Source of the DNA: Methylobacter sp015476545
GTDB lineage: Bacteria; Pseudomonadota; Gammaproteobacteria; Methylococcales; Methylomonadaceae
NCBI RefSeq assembly: GCF_052162025.1
Contig: NZ_CP197401.1
Coordinates: 1,922,001 to 1,986,000 of the forward strand
DNA length: 64,000 nt
Direction: 5' to 3'
The translations under genes were made by a program, and so were the position numbers. Below are positions 8,311 to 16,080 of the stretch, piece by piece (position 1 is the stretch's first letter; every line of letters begins with the position of its first letter). A model generated the notes under the pieces. That model was given only the letters and a program-made list of their open reading frames with translations, was not told where the DNA came from and searched no databases.

Positions 8311-9305
8311 ACCTGAGTTCGGGATAAGAAAAAGAAGCAGGTTTTTGTTATAAAAAGAGAAAATAAGTTTTCGACGCTAACTTTCTCAAACAAAAAACCT
8401 GCTACTGATGAAATTAACACACTTATTCTGCGATGTGGACGATTTTTGCCGAACCTTTATAGTTGAATGGCAAAAAAATCAACTCATTCAAGGCGAGAAG
8501 AAACGCCATCGTCCGCATCGAATGAGTTATAGCGAAATGATCACGATTTTAGTGGCTTACCATCAATCAGGCTTTCGAACCTTCAAATGGTTTTACCTGA
8601 AGCATGTACAACGCTATTGGCAATCTGAGTTTCCTAACCTGTTGAGCTATAACCGCTTTATCGAACTGATGCCAGAACTGTTGGCGCCGACTACCGCCTT
8701 TATGAACAGTCGTCGCGGCGTCTCGGCAGGCATCGCTTTTGTTGACTCTACGCCTCTGAAAGTCTGCAAGAACATCCGTATTCCACGGCACAAAACCTTC
8801 GCCAAGGAAGCCGGGCGCGGCAAGTCATCGACCGGCTGGTTTTATGGCTTCAAATTGCATCTGATCGTTAATGACCAGGGCGAGATTCTGTCATTTTGTA
8901 TCACCGCCGGCAATGTCGATGATAGAAAACCGGTACCTAAACTGGTGCAAGCATTGACCGGCAAGCTGTTCGGCGACCGAGGCTATATTTCCAAAAAATT
9001 AACCCAGCTGTTGGCCGGCGAGAATATTAAACTGATTACCACCTTGAAAAAGAACATGAAAGCTCAGGCCATGGATGCCTTTGATAAACTACTGCTGCGC
9101 AAGCGCAGCATTATCGAAACCATCAATGACCAGCTCAAGAATATTGGCGATCTCGAGCATTCGCGGCATCGTTCGTTGACCCATTACATGTCCAATATCA
9201 TTGCGAGTTTAGTCGCTTATTCCTATCAGGATAAAAAGCCGGCTCTTCAATTACGTGAGGCTGATTTACTACCTCTTTTACAGAATGCTTAAACCGAACT
9301 CAGGT
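8311..9305 (+). mobile_element. Complete IS982-family insertion sequence
   Basis: The element is 995 bp with terminal inverted repeats ACCTGAGTTCGG at 8311-8322 and its complement at 9294-9305. It contains one full-length transposase and is flanked by the TAAGTA duplication. The ends begin with AC as in the IS982 family, and the length fits. Everything looks intact, so it may be active and recent. Confidence 0.9.
8408..9292 (+). CDS. IS982-family transposase
   Basis: The 294-residue DDE transposase is full length for the family. It has a helical N-terminal DNA-binding part (HRPHRMSYSEMITILVAYHQ), then the catalytic core with first Asp in AFVDSTPLKVCKN, second in KLFGDRGYIS, and Glu in RSIIETINDQLKN. 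RGKSSTGWFYGFKLHLI is a typical IS982 segment. The stop codon lies 1 bp before the right inverted repeat. Confidence 0.93.
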   Translation: MKLTHLFCDVDDFCRTFIVEWQKNQLIQGEKKRHRPHRMSYSEMITILVAYHQSGFRTFKWFYLKHVQRYWQSEFPNLLSYNRFIELMPELLAPTTAFMNSRRGVSAGIAFVDSTPLKVCKNIRIPRHKTFAKEAGRGKSSTGWFYGFKLHLIVNDQGEILSFCITAGNVDDRKPVPKLVQALTGKLFGDRGYISKKLTQLLAGENIKLITTLKKNMKAQAMDAFDKLLLRKRSIIETINDQLKNIGDLEHSRHRSLTHYMSNIIASLVAYSYQDKKPALQLREADLLPLLQNA

Positions 9306-9402
9306 TAAGTAAGTCAAAATCCTCATATCCTTTTGAAGTAACTTTGTTTTATCTCTCCATATTATAAATCTTTAAACTGTTGTTACGCCGTTGCAGGGTC
9401 GG

Positions 9403-9491
9403 ATTCACTTGTGCCCTTCGGTATTCGGCCGGAACAAACGACAGTGTACCGGCTTAGGTAGTGCGAATACCCGCAAGGGGCACAAGTAAAT
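9403..9491. repeat. Palindromic repeat element, copy A
   Basis: The left arm (ATTCACTTGTGCCCTTCGG, from 9403) and the right arm ending at 9491 (GGGGCACAAGTAAAT) are imperfect inverted complements; both continue into TATTCG/CGAATA. A related element with the same arm lies at 14240, and both are followed by a similar TTGCRCCTGC...CGAATG segment. It looks like a non-coding mobile or REP-type repeat. Confidence 0.6.
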
Positions 9492-9589
9492 TTGCACCTG
9501 CGGGCAGGCCCGAATGCTCCTGGAGCGCTTACCGTCGGGTTCGCCCCGAGATTCAAGCTTCGGGGCGTGTCGCAGTAAAACTAAAACAG

Positions 9590-9613
9590 AGATCGATTCG
9601 TGCGTAACATCAG
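9590..9613. repeat. 24-bp direct repeat, copy 1
   Basis: The 24 bases starting AGATCGATTCGTGCG and ending TAACATCAG recur exactly at 19689-19712. Both are preceded by similar ACTAAAAC text. Confidence 0.7.
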
Positions 9614-9692
9614 ATCATTAAAAAATCAGGCTAACGAATGTCGTTAGGGGCATTGACATTAAAAATAGCTAAACGCATAAATAATAACGGAC

Positions 9693-9720
9693 AAAAAAAA
9701 CCTCGGGACAAAAACCGAGG
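9693..9720 (-). terminator. Rho-independent terminator for the SmbP-like gene
   Basis: On the minus strand a CCTCGG/CCGAGG hairpin (9701-9720) is followed directly by eight T (A8 at 9693-9700). It lies ~140 bp downstream of the minus-strand gene ending at 9860. Confidence 0.8.
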
Positions 9721-9859
9721 CCGTATTCACGCTAAGGATTAACTGCGTGATAGGTGGTAGGAGGCACCCCAAGAATTAATGGTTGACCACACTCCTGAAA
9801 TTTCTTAAGAACAACAATAATCTAATTTTTGCCGCTGTTCTGTTCTAAGCAAAATGGTT

Positions 9860-10168
9860 TTATTGAGCGGCTTTAAGATGTGTAACCGCTTCTTCAGCGG
9901 CTTTTTTGGCCATATCGTCATGGCCCATCTTGCCGTGTTCTATGACGCTTTCCAGACTTTTTATGCCTGCATCGAGATGTTCATCGGCAGTCTTCGCATG
10001 AGTTTTAGATTGCTCGGCATGTTGGGCGGCAGTCTTTGCATCAGAGGCCTTAGCCGCAGCCTCGGCATGCTTGAGCGCTTCCTTAATATGATTTTCCGCT
10101 GCGTAGACACCCAAAGAGCCTAAACACAGAATGGCACTTGCCAACAAAGTAGTCAATTTCATGTTCAT
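9860..10168 (-). CDS. SmbP-like small metal-binding periplasmic protein
   Basis: The 102-residue product has a Sec signal peptide (cleavage after VYA, residue ~23). A His/Glu/Lys/Ala-rich two-helix repeat follows, with regularly spaced His (ENHIKEALKHAEAA, AAQHAEQSKTHAKTADEH, VIEHGKMGHDDMA). This resembles the copper-binding SmbP of Nitrosomonas europaea. ATG 10168 is chosen because AGGAAGG precedes it at 9 bp; an upstream in-frame start would add 25 residues without a signal. The protein may buffer copper in the periplasm, which suits a methanotroph. Confidence 0.78.
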   Translation of the reverse strand: MNMKLTTLLASAILCLGSLGVYAAENHIKEALKHAEAAAKASDAKTAAQHAEQSKTHAKTADEHLDAGIKSLESVIEHGKMGHDDMAKKAAEEAVTHLKAAQ

Positions 10169-10230
10169 AATAGATATCCTTCCTGTTGTTTTTATTTTAA
10201 AGAAAATATCCTCGGATGACCGAGATAAGA

Positions 10231-10254
10231 ACCGCGCTGCCAAAGCAGCGCGGT
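10231..10254 (-). terminator. Hairpin after the PRC-barrel gene
   Basis: ACCGCGCTGC and GCAGCGCGGT form a perfect 10-bp stem with a 4-nt loop, 9 bp past the stop of the minus-strand gene at 10264. No strong T-run follows, so it may act as a weak terminator or 3' stabiliser. Confidence 0.5.
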
Positions 10255-10263
10255 ATGGAACTG

Positions 10264-10749
10264 CTAGTGGCGTGTAGATCCGGATTCGCCTGGATGCGTA
10301 GATCCCGTTCCAGTTGAATACGGTTGCTGTATAGACTCAGTCGTATACGGTTTTGTTCCATAAAATGAGTGGACTTCTTTTGACCAGGTTTCATCGGCCA
10401 TGTCGGGCCAGCGGTCCTTATCGAATCCTGGCGCCATTTCCAGGCGTTCCTTGTCGACATCCATTGTGAAACGTTTATTTTTCGTATCCAGTTTTAATGC
10501 ATCCCAAGGGACTGCGAACAGTTTATCGCCAATTCCCAAGACGCCGCCGAAAGACAGCACAGCGTATGCTACTCTGCCTGATGTCATATCCAGCATGATT
10601 TCCTTGATATCGCCCAAGTCTTCACCCTTGCGGTTGTAGACGTCGTTGCCAAGCAGCGTATCTGCACCCATGAGCCGTGGGCCAGGGCCTTCATCCACAT
10701 CTCTATACTTCGTATACATGCCATAAGGATCACGATCTAAATAGCTCAT
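10264..10749 (-). CDS. PRC-barrel domain protein
   Basis: The 161-residue protein holds one PRC-barrel domain at about residues 25-100: LMGADTLLGNDVYNRKGEDLGDI, then MLDMTSGRVAYAVLSFGGVLG and KLFAVPWDALKLD. The C-terminal ~45 residues are Ser/Thr/Gly-rich and look disordered. PRC-barrel proteins of this type are common among stress-induced genes and their role is unclear. ATG 10749 has AGGAGG six bases upstream; the longer frame upstream of it is not supported. Confidence 0.85.
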   Translation of the reverse strand: MSYLDRDPYGMYTKYRDVDEGPGPRLMGADTLLGNDVYNRKGEDLGDIKEIMLDMTSGRVAYAVLSFGGVLGIGDKLFAVPWDALKLDTKNKRFTMDVDKERLEMAPGFDKDRWPDMADETWSKEVHSFYGTKPYTTESIQQPYSTGTGSTHPGESGSTRH

Positions 10750-11090
10750 GTCAACCTCCTCAATAATAATCAGATTCAATATAACTGGAGCAGTTTCTCC
10801 AGTATCTTGATGTAAAAAGATACCTGCAAAACTAAAAATAATCGGTACGCTTTCGCACATAAAAATAAATAAGGCAAAACATGCCATCAGCCATAGTTAT
10901 TAGTCATTTTATGTACGTCAGCGTACCGACAGAACCGCCATTTTTTGAGTAATATTTGAGCTTCTATTGATATGGATCTGATATAGACCGAACACGATAT
11001 GAACCGAGCAGCTATCGGACATTGCATAATTGGCTATAGCCAGAATAGATGCTCATCGGTTTCAATTAATTGGTTTTGGAGGACATGGTT
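10750..11090. promoter_or_regulatory. Divergent intergenic region with small palindromes
   Basis: This region separates the minus-strand PRC-barrel gene from the plus-strand membrane protein and should contain both promoters. A perfect 12-bp palindrome TGGCTATAGCCA lies near 11032-11043. No sigma-70 promoter with good spacing was clear to me. Confidence 0.4.
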
Positions 11091-11960
11091 ATGAGTAATG
11101 TACCTTATGAAGAAACGCATGTAAGACCCGGCATATCGCCTCGCAGGCCAGGGCGGACCCGATGGATAAAACACGTGTCCTGGGCGTCAGTATTTGCCGG
11201 CGTCGCTGTCGCGCTCGGCGTTCAAGTGCTGTTGAGCATGTTGGGCACCGGCATCGGCATGAGCACGATCGATCCGTTACGGGTAGGAGGCACGCCGAGC
11301 GCGAGCGCATTCAGTATCGGCGCCGGTTTATGGTGGGTCGTCTCGAGCTTTATTTCGCTGGTTATCGGCGGTTGGGTTGCAGCCCAATTCTCCGGCTATC
11401 TGCGTCACCTTGACGGTCTGCTGCATGGCCTGCTGGTCTGGGCGCTGACTACGCTGATTACCATTTATTTGTTGGGTAGCGCCATCAGCTCGGTAGTAAG
11501 CGGCGCCGGCACAGTGCTCAGTTCAGGCTCTCGTGTGATGGCGGAGACCGCGTCCACTGTCGCGCCATGGAACGATATCAAAGAAGACGCAAGATTGGTG
11601 CTTTCTCCTCGGGCAGGTAGCACTCGGGTAATGGATTCCGAGTTCAATCTGACGCTGGAACGCTTTTTGACAGCTGACAATACTGGCGCCAAGGAAACCA
11701 ACCGCACGGCGTTAATCAATCTGTTAGTGGAACGCACGGGTATGACCATGGATGAAGCGGCAAACCGGGTAAACAGATGGGACAGGACCTATCAGCAATC
11801 CGCACAAGAAGCTCGGGAGGCGGCTGACAGCACTGCCAGAGCGGTATCATGGTCGGCCTTATGGGGCTTTATCGTGATCCTATTGAGCGCCATAGCGGGC
11901 GCCTTGGGCGGTATCGTCGGAACACCGATCCCTGATGTAGAGGTTCGTGAAGAGCTTTAA
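11091..11960 (+). CDS. Predicted membrane protein with N-terminal and C-terminal membrane segments
   Basis: The 289-residue protein has an Arg-rich start, then three transmembrane helices in the first half (about residues 26-50, 73-105, 113-145). A soluble middle part follows (~150-255, with acidic helices such as VERTGMTMDEAANRVNRWD), and a last transmembrane helix near 262-282. Similar proteins occur among stress-gene clusters in proteobacteria but are uncharacterised. ATG 11091 is preceded by TTGGAGG at 9-10 bp; an in-frame ATG at 11085 is too close to it. Confidence 0.7.
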   Translation: MSNVPYEETHVRPGISPRRPGRTRWIKHVSWASVFAGVAVALGVQVLLSMLGTGIGMSTIDPLRVGGTPSASAFSIGAGLWWVVSSFISLVIGGWVAAQFSGYLRHLDGLLHGLLVWALTTLITIYLLGSAISSVVSGAGTVLSSGSRVMAETASTVAPWNDIKEDARLVLSPRAGSTRVMDSEFNLTLERFLTADNTGAKETNRTALINLLVERTGMTMDEAANRVNRWDRTYQQSAQEAREAADSTARAVSWSALWGFIVILLSAIAGALGGIVGTPIPDVEVREEL

Positions 11961-12037
11961 TCATCAAGTGGCCAACCTGAAAAACCTGTGACGGAATGCG
12001 CGACTCGCTTTTCGTTCTTAATTAAGAGGCAAATATT

Positions 12038-12586
12038 ATGAATCAGACAGAGAGGCAATCACCTGGCAGTGGACAGGACGCCATTGCGCTGCTCACCCAC
12101 GATCACAATAAAGTGAAAATGCTGTTCGAGGAATTCGAAAAGCTCAAAACAGCTGAGGATGCCGAGGATGAGAAGCTGGATATCGTGCAGGAGATATGCG
12201 CGGAGCTGACAATTCATGCAAAGATCGAGGAGGAAATCTTCTATCCGGCCACCATTGAGGCGATTGGTCAATTGGACATCATGGATGAAGCCGTTGTCGA
12301 GCATAAAGGGACCAGGGAGCAGATCGAACAATTGGTGCTGATGGCTCCCGAAGAAGCGTACTACGATGCTAAAGTCACGGTTCTGAAAGAAATGGTCGAA
12401 CACCACATCAGGGAAGAAGAAGGCAAGATGTTCCCATTGCTCCAGAAAGCCTCGATCGATCTGGCTGCGCTGGGGCAACGGCTCGGCCAGCGCAAGCAGG
12501 AACTCCAGATGGATATGGGCATGATTGGCGCATCGATGTCCAAGGGCCAGGGAAGGGAGCGGACACAGCAGGGTCCAATGCCTTAG
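12038..12586 (+). CDS. Hemerythrin HHE-domain protein
   Basis: The 182-residue cytoplasmic protein has the HHE iron-binding pattern: H23 (LLTHDHNKVK), H60 with E64 (IHAKIEEEIFYP), H89 (VVEHKG), and H122/H123 with E127 (EHHIREEEGKMFP). These ligands fit a diiron, oxygen- or stress-responsive hemerythrin-like fold. Methanotrophs often carry several hemerythrins, where roles in oxygen delivery have been proposed. The C-terminal ~40 residues are Met/Gln/Gly-rich and probably flexible. Confidence 0.9.
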   Translation: MNQTERQSPGSGQDAIALLTHDHNKVKMLFEEFEKLKTAEDAEDEKLDIVQEICAELTIHAKIEEEIFYPATIEAIGQLDIMDEAVVEHKGTREQIEQLVLMAPEEAYYDAKVTVLKEMVEHHIREEEGKMFPLLQKASIDLAALGQRLGQRKQELQMDMGMIGASMSKGQGRERTQQGPMP

Positions 12587-12913
12587 TTTCTGTTCCGGAA
12601 AATGGCAAGGCCCTGTTTCAATATCGGGCCTTGTTCAAAGCTGCATGGCGGGTTTTCAGTCTGTGTAAAGAACTGACAGACTATTGGGGCGCGGCCGCGT
12701 AAGACGGGTCAAAAACTTATCGAAAAATTCGTTTTGTTTATCGCAAAAAGTGTTTTATGTACGGCAACGCACTGACTGTGATTGCTGATCTGATTAAATT
12801 ATCTTTCAGGTTTTAGACTGAGTGCATATAACGAAGCCTGGTTTTCTGTAAAAAGTAGCGCGCCTTTTCAGGCCGCGTTTGTTTTTCTAATTAAGTTTTG
12901 GAGAATCCCTACT
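12587..12913. other. Intergenic stretch, nothing recognised
   Basis: These ~330 bases hold no gene I can support. They should contain the promoter of the copper-storage gene. Confidence 0.5.
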
Positions 12914-13291
12914 ATGTCTTCTATTCAGCCTGGACAAAGAACAGTTTCAACCCCATCTCACCAATCCATGAAGTCATGTATAGATAGCTGTAACCGTTGC
13001 GCCGAGGTTTGTTGGGAAACCGCGATGAACGATTGTCTGGAAATGGGCGGTAAGCACGTCGCACCTGAGCATTTCCGCCTGATGATGAACTGTGCTCAAA
13101 TCTGTGAGCTGTCGGCCAAATTCATGCTCAGCAGTTCCCGTTTTTCCAATCGCACCTGCGAAGTCTGTGCCGAAATCTGCGAGGCCTGCGCTATGGAGTG
13201 CGACAGCGTCGGAGATATGGAGGAGTGCGCATCTACCTGCCGGGAATGCGCTGACAGCTGCAAACAAATGGTCGGCATGTCAATGCACTGA
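12914..13291 (+). CDS. Copper-storage (Csp-type) four-helix bundle protein
   Basis: The 125-residue protein has 16 Cys, mostly in CxxxC/CxxC spacing on helices (C22, C26, C29, C33, C41, C60, C64, C82, C85, C89, C92, C96, C105, C109, C112, C116). This is the signature of the Csp/DUF326 four-helix proteins that bind many Cu(I) ions inside the bundle. There is no Tat or Sec signal, so it should be the cytosolic Csp3-like type and not the exported Csp1 of Methylosinus. Copper is central to particulate methane monooxygenase, which gives context. TTTTGGAGA precedes the ATG. Confidence 0.9.
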   Translation: MSSIQPGQRTVSTPSHQSMKSCIDSCNRCAEVCWETAMNDCLEMGGKHVAPEHFRLMMNCAQICELSAKFMLSSSRFSNRTCEVCAEICEACAMECDSVGDMEECASTCRECADSCKQMVGMSMH

Positions 13292-13682
13292 TTCTAAATT
13301 GCATGGCATATGGTTCCGGCTTGCTGGAATCAATTCAGCTATGGATCTGTCGCGCACAAACGGAACATGAAAAATCCTGTGCATCGGATGAGCTAATTGA
13401 CAGGAATTTCCTAGCGTTCACCGGCTTCAGCAGGTTCTTTACTCATCTTTATTTTTAAACGCATCCTGGTAAACACATCCTGCGTTTTTACCAGGATGCC
13501 CATTCATCCGAATCCCGATAAGAACAGCAGTCTTGATAGTTAAAGGCGAGAACCATCATAAACCTTCTTCAATCAAGGTATTTTTACAGAGGCTAAACGA
13601 AAGTCGCTCAGCAATGCTGCAATAAAACATTGTTTTTAGTTCACATTGAAAGCTTTCAATATTTTCCATAGAGGAGCCTGTC
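13292..13682. other. Intergenic stretch after csp with a strong hairpin
   Basis: No gene is supported in these ~390 bases. The hairpin at 13461-13499 is the only clear structure. Confidence 0.5.
13461..13499. terminator. Hairpin downstream of csp
   Basis: GCATCCTGGTAAA and TTTACCAGGATGC form a perfect 13-bp stem around a 13-nt loop that itself carries CATCCTGCG. There is no T-run on either side, so terminator function is uncertain. Confidence 0.45.
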
Positions 13683-14132
13683 ATGAAATCTGTAGAAAAA
13701 GTATCGAATACAGTAGCTGCAAAATCAGTGCCCAGCATCAATAAGGTTGAATTTCCCGCAAAAAAACTCTGGCTGCTTTTGCTTTTCGGCGCCAGCCTGA
13801 TCTATATGGGCAACCCTCCGCATGCAACTGAAAAGCAAGGTACTGAAAGCCAAGGTCCAGGCAGAGGCACCAAGCCAGCGCCAGGCTATACGGACGATAG
13901 AGTACGCGGTCAAGGCAGCAATACGCTGGAACGGGGCAGCAGGAGGATAGAGCAAGGTGTGAAACGTCCCGGCAGCGATCGGACAGGCGAAGGCACTAGC
14001 CCAAGTACCGAAGAGAAGAACAGAAATCCCACCCCTGACAGTGAAAATATCAACAAAGATACCGTTGGCCCTGGCGGCGACAATATGATGAGAGACGCCA
14101 TTCCAGGCGGCAGCGGCACCAAGAGAGAATGA
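13683..14132 (+). CDS. Hypothetical exported low-complexity protein
   Basis: The 149-residue product has one hydrophobic segment at residues ~29-44 (LWLLLLFGASLIYMG), ending near a likely cleavage site (HATEK). A long Gly/Pro/Ser/Arg/Asn-rich tail without predicted structure follows. No family recognised. GAGGAG precedes the ATG. Position among stress genes suggests an envelope role, but nothing in the sequence shows one. Confidence 0.6.
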   Translation: MKSVEKVSNTVAAKSVPSINKVEFPAKKLWLLLLFGASLIYMGNPPHATEKQGTESQGPGRGTKPAPGYTDDRVRGQGSNTLERGSRRIEQGVKRPGSDRTGEGTSPSTEEKNRNPTPDSENINKDTVGPGGDNMMRDAIPGGSGTKRE

Positions 14133-14239
14133 TATTGATGACAACAGACGAGCGTCCTGCCAGCCGCGTTGGCGGCAGGTTCTTCATTCAATTTGCAGCG
14201 GACTTTGTCGCCTAAATAATGATGTGCGTCTGTAGGTGG

Positions 14240-14415
14240 GAATTCACTTGTGCCCCTTCGGGTATTCGCACTTAACCATCTCAGGACTTACATAAGCCTG
14301 TCGGGGCGACTTCAGCCGCTCCACAGGTTTTAAAACCACTTATTTCGGCGGTTGAACAGGCAAACTGCGTAAGTCCTGTCAATTCAACTTGCGCCTGCCA
14401 GGCTCGAATGAACGA
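14240..14415. repeat. Palindromic repeat element, copy B, interrupted
   Basis: It begins with AATTCACTTGTGCCCCTTCG, nearly the same as copy A at 9403, and ends with a TTGCGCCTGCCAGGCTCGAATG-like segment that also follows copy A. Between the two ends lies the 97-bp insertion at 14282-14378, so this copy seems to have been split. Confidence 0.5.
14282..14378. mobile_element. MITE-like 97-bp insertion
   Basis: The ends CAGGACTTAC (14282-14291) and GTAAGTCCTG (14369-14378) are perfect 10-bp terminal inverted repeats. The interior has no coding frame. Size and ends suit a miniature element mobilised by a transposase elsewhere; no clear target duplication is seen. Confidence 0.5.
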
Positions 14416-14639
14416 CCGATCTGTAAAATTTCAATCCTTTAATAGCGACTATGTGCGGTATTGTACAGACGCCATTCGATCATGACGCTACACTGCTCTC
14501 AAGCATAGTTCCTGTGCGGATAGCCAGACGTAAAAAATAATGTCATGCAATTTGCCCACAGGCGAGGCTGATTTTGATTTTTTTATGATGGAAATGCATG
14601 CGCTGGATCTGAAACGCTTGATTCAACAAGGAGGCTCTC

Positions 14640-14774
14640 ATGACTGCCATGAATATTGAACCTATCCTGGCACTGATAATAGGCATATTGATATTGATTG
14701 TGCCCAGGTTTTTAAATTATTTCGTAGCTATATATTTAATTGTCGTTGGAGTCCTGGGACTGATGCATCGGTAG
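14640..14774 (+). CDS. DUF3096 small membrane protein
   Basis: The 44-residue product (MTAMNIEPILALIIGILILI, then VPRFLNYFVAIYLIVVG) has two short hydrophobic helices around a Pro-Arg turn, as in the DUF3096 family. The preceding GGAGG is close to the start. Function unknown; such proteins travel with stress-type genes. Confidence 0.8.
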   Translation: MTAMNIEPILALIIGILILIVPRFLNYFVAIYLIVVGVLGLMHR

Positions 14775-14842
14775 CATTATGTAGATTTCCAAACCGAGGC
14801 CCAGCCCTCGGAGTGACATTCACGTTTTAAAGGAGAACTGCT

Positions 14843-15001
14843 ATGGCAACTAGCACTGTATTATTGATCATCTTGATCTTGATTCTTTTGGGCGTGGTTC
14901 CCATTTGGCCTTATAGTCGAGGCTGGGGTTATGGGCCCAGCAGCATACTCGGGCTGGTACTGGTCGTTTTCTTGATTCTGCTCCTGTTGGGGGCGATCTA
15001 G
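14843..15001 (+). CDS. DUF3309 small membrane protein
   Basis: The 52-residue product matches the DUF3309 pattern: a hydrophobic helix, the signature PIWPYSRGWGYGPS in the middle, and a second hydrophobic helix. AAGGAGA lies before the ATG. It follows the DUF3096 gene by 68 bp. Function unknown. Confidence 0.85.
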   Translation: MATSTVLLIILILILLGVVPIWPYSRGWGYGPSSILGLVLVVFLILLLLGAI

Positions 15002-15104
15002 GCATCAGATAAAGATTGGCATAAGCAGTAATCCCGATCATAGGATTACTGCGGGGGATGGATGAGGCTTTACATGACCAGAAGAGGGCCAGGAGGACCA
15101 TGCC

Positions 15105-15545
15105 ATGAAAACGAAAAATACACATAAAGGAACCAGTCTGTCAGATAGGGTTCTTGTCATACTGTCAATAGCCACCGGATTGGCCGGCTGCGCCCAGGAC
15201 GGGCCCGGGCGCGCAGAAAGGACGGACAGGCAAATCGGCCAGACGGCTTCAAGAGCGGGCGAAACCGTGCAAGAACCTCAAAGACCGCTAGATGAGCAGA
15301 CCGAAAAAGCCAGTGCACACATCAATGACGCGGCCATCTCCAATCACATCAAGAATGACCTTCTTAACGATCCGTTGCTTGCCTTATCCAATATCAACGT
15401 CACGACAACCGCCGGCGCGGTTACGCTCAGCGGTATTGTGAACTCACAGCAGGCGATGGACAGGGCCGTGGAAATAGCGCGCCGGCATCCTGATGTGAAA
15501 TCGGTCGAGAACAAACTGCTCATTAAGGCGCCGAGCAGAATTTAA
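15105..15545 (+). CDS. BON-domain lipoprotein, third copy
   Basis: The 146-residue product has a signal peptide with a lipobox (TGLAGC, Cys29). A charged linker follows, then a BON domain at about 72-143 (NDAAISNHIKNDLL, VTLSGIVNSQQAMDRAVEIA, VKSVENKLLI). Probably outer-membrane anchored. It is a paralog of the proteins at 2733 and 5047, and closes the stress-gene run. Confidence 0.87.
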   Translation: MKTKNTHKGTSLSDRVLVILSIATGLAGCAQDGPGRAERTDRQIGQTASRAGETVQEPQRPLDEQTEKASAHINDAAISNHIKNDLLNDPLLALSNINVTTTAGAVTLSGIVNSQQAMDRAVEIARRHPDVKSVENKLLIKAPSRI

Positions 15546-15603
15546 ATGTCGTTTATAGCTTAGGCGCCGCATAAAAATCTGCCGATGTGCAATTCGGCCG
15601 AAA

Positions 15604-15820
15604 GTTCTACTGGCTGGCGCCATTGGAGCACGACGGGTGCTGGCCGAATACGATGAGTTATAGGATATCATTACAATGCTGAATCTGGAGGCATTGGGCG
15701 AAGACGGCCTCGCTACGGTCAACCGAGGGTGGCCGTGAGCGCATCCTGACCGATGAATTTGCCCAGGCCAATGAGCAGGCGTTATATATGATATACACGA
15801 TTAACGAGGTTAAAACATGA
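15604..15820 (+). pseudogene. atpD remnant of an N-ATPase (C-terminal part)
   Basis: Translation in pieces gives GARRVLAEYDEL, a stop, DIITMLNLEALGEDGLATVNR, a frameshift, RILTDEF, a deletion, and EQALYMIYTINEVKT. These follow the order of the F1 beta-subunit C-terminus (VRRVLAEYEEL, DIIAMLG, LPEQALYMVGTIDE). The final stop overlaps the next start as ATGA, the usual atpD-atpC junction. Upstream catalytic parts are missing. Confidence 0.75.
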
Positions 15821-15999
15821 GACTGAAACTGCTGGCGCCCAGCCCTATGCTTATCGGCGAGCCGACCCGGAAAATCATTGCCGAAGCCGAAAGCGGCCCA
15901 TTCTGCCAGGATCTGCGCCATACCGATTTCATTGCTGAACAGGCGAGTGCCGCAATAGGCGCCACAACATCCGGTTTGATCTGGATATGTTCGGGTTAG
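15817..15999 (+). pseudogene. atpC (F1 epsilon) remnant of an N-ATPase
   Basis: The first ~40 codons read as an epsilon N-terminus: MRLKLLAPSPMLIGEPTRKI, then IAEAESGPFC and RHTDFIAE. The rest of the subunit is missing and the frame runs into atpQ-like sequence. Normal length is about 130 residues. Confidence 0.65.
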
Positions 16000-16080
16000 G
16001 CTGTTCCGATCGTGGCCAGCATTGCTTTGGACCACATGACTGCCGGGCGCTGGATCGCCAGAGAGATCGACAATGAATGA
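15942..16080 (+). pseudogene. atpQ remnant of an N-ATPase
   Basis: Frame pieces RRHNIRFDLDMFGLG and, after a frameshift, AVPIVASIALDHMTAGRW resemble the WFGLGMFGLVGWSVAIPTL...ALGLWLD pattern of AtpQ. It ends in a TGA that overlaps the atpR start, as expected in the atpDCQR order. Confidence 0.5.

Larger units (their letters stand above)
8305..9311. repeat. 6-bp target-site duplication of the IS982 element
   Basis: TAAGTA occurs directly before the left end (8305-8310) and directly after the right end (9306-9311) of the element at 8311-9305. This marks a completed transposition. Confidence 0.85.
9312..9692. other. Intergenic stretch with palindromic repeat and 24-bp repeat
   Basis: No gene is recognisable between the IS and the terminator at 9701. 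It holds the inverted-repeat element at 9403-9491 and the 24-bp repeat at 9590-9613, listed separately. Confidence 0.5.
14133..14639. other. Intergenic stretch with nested repeat elements
   Basis: No gene is recognised. The region holds palindromic repeat copy B (14240-14415) and the small inverted-repeat insertion inside it (14282-14378). Confidence 0.5.
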
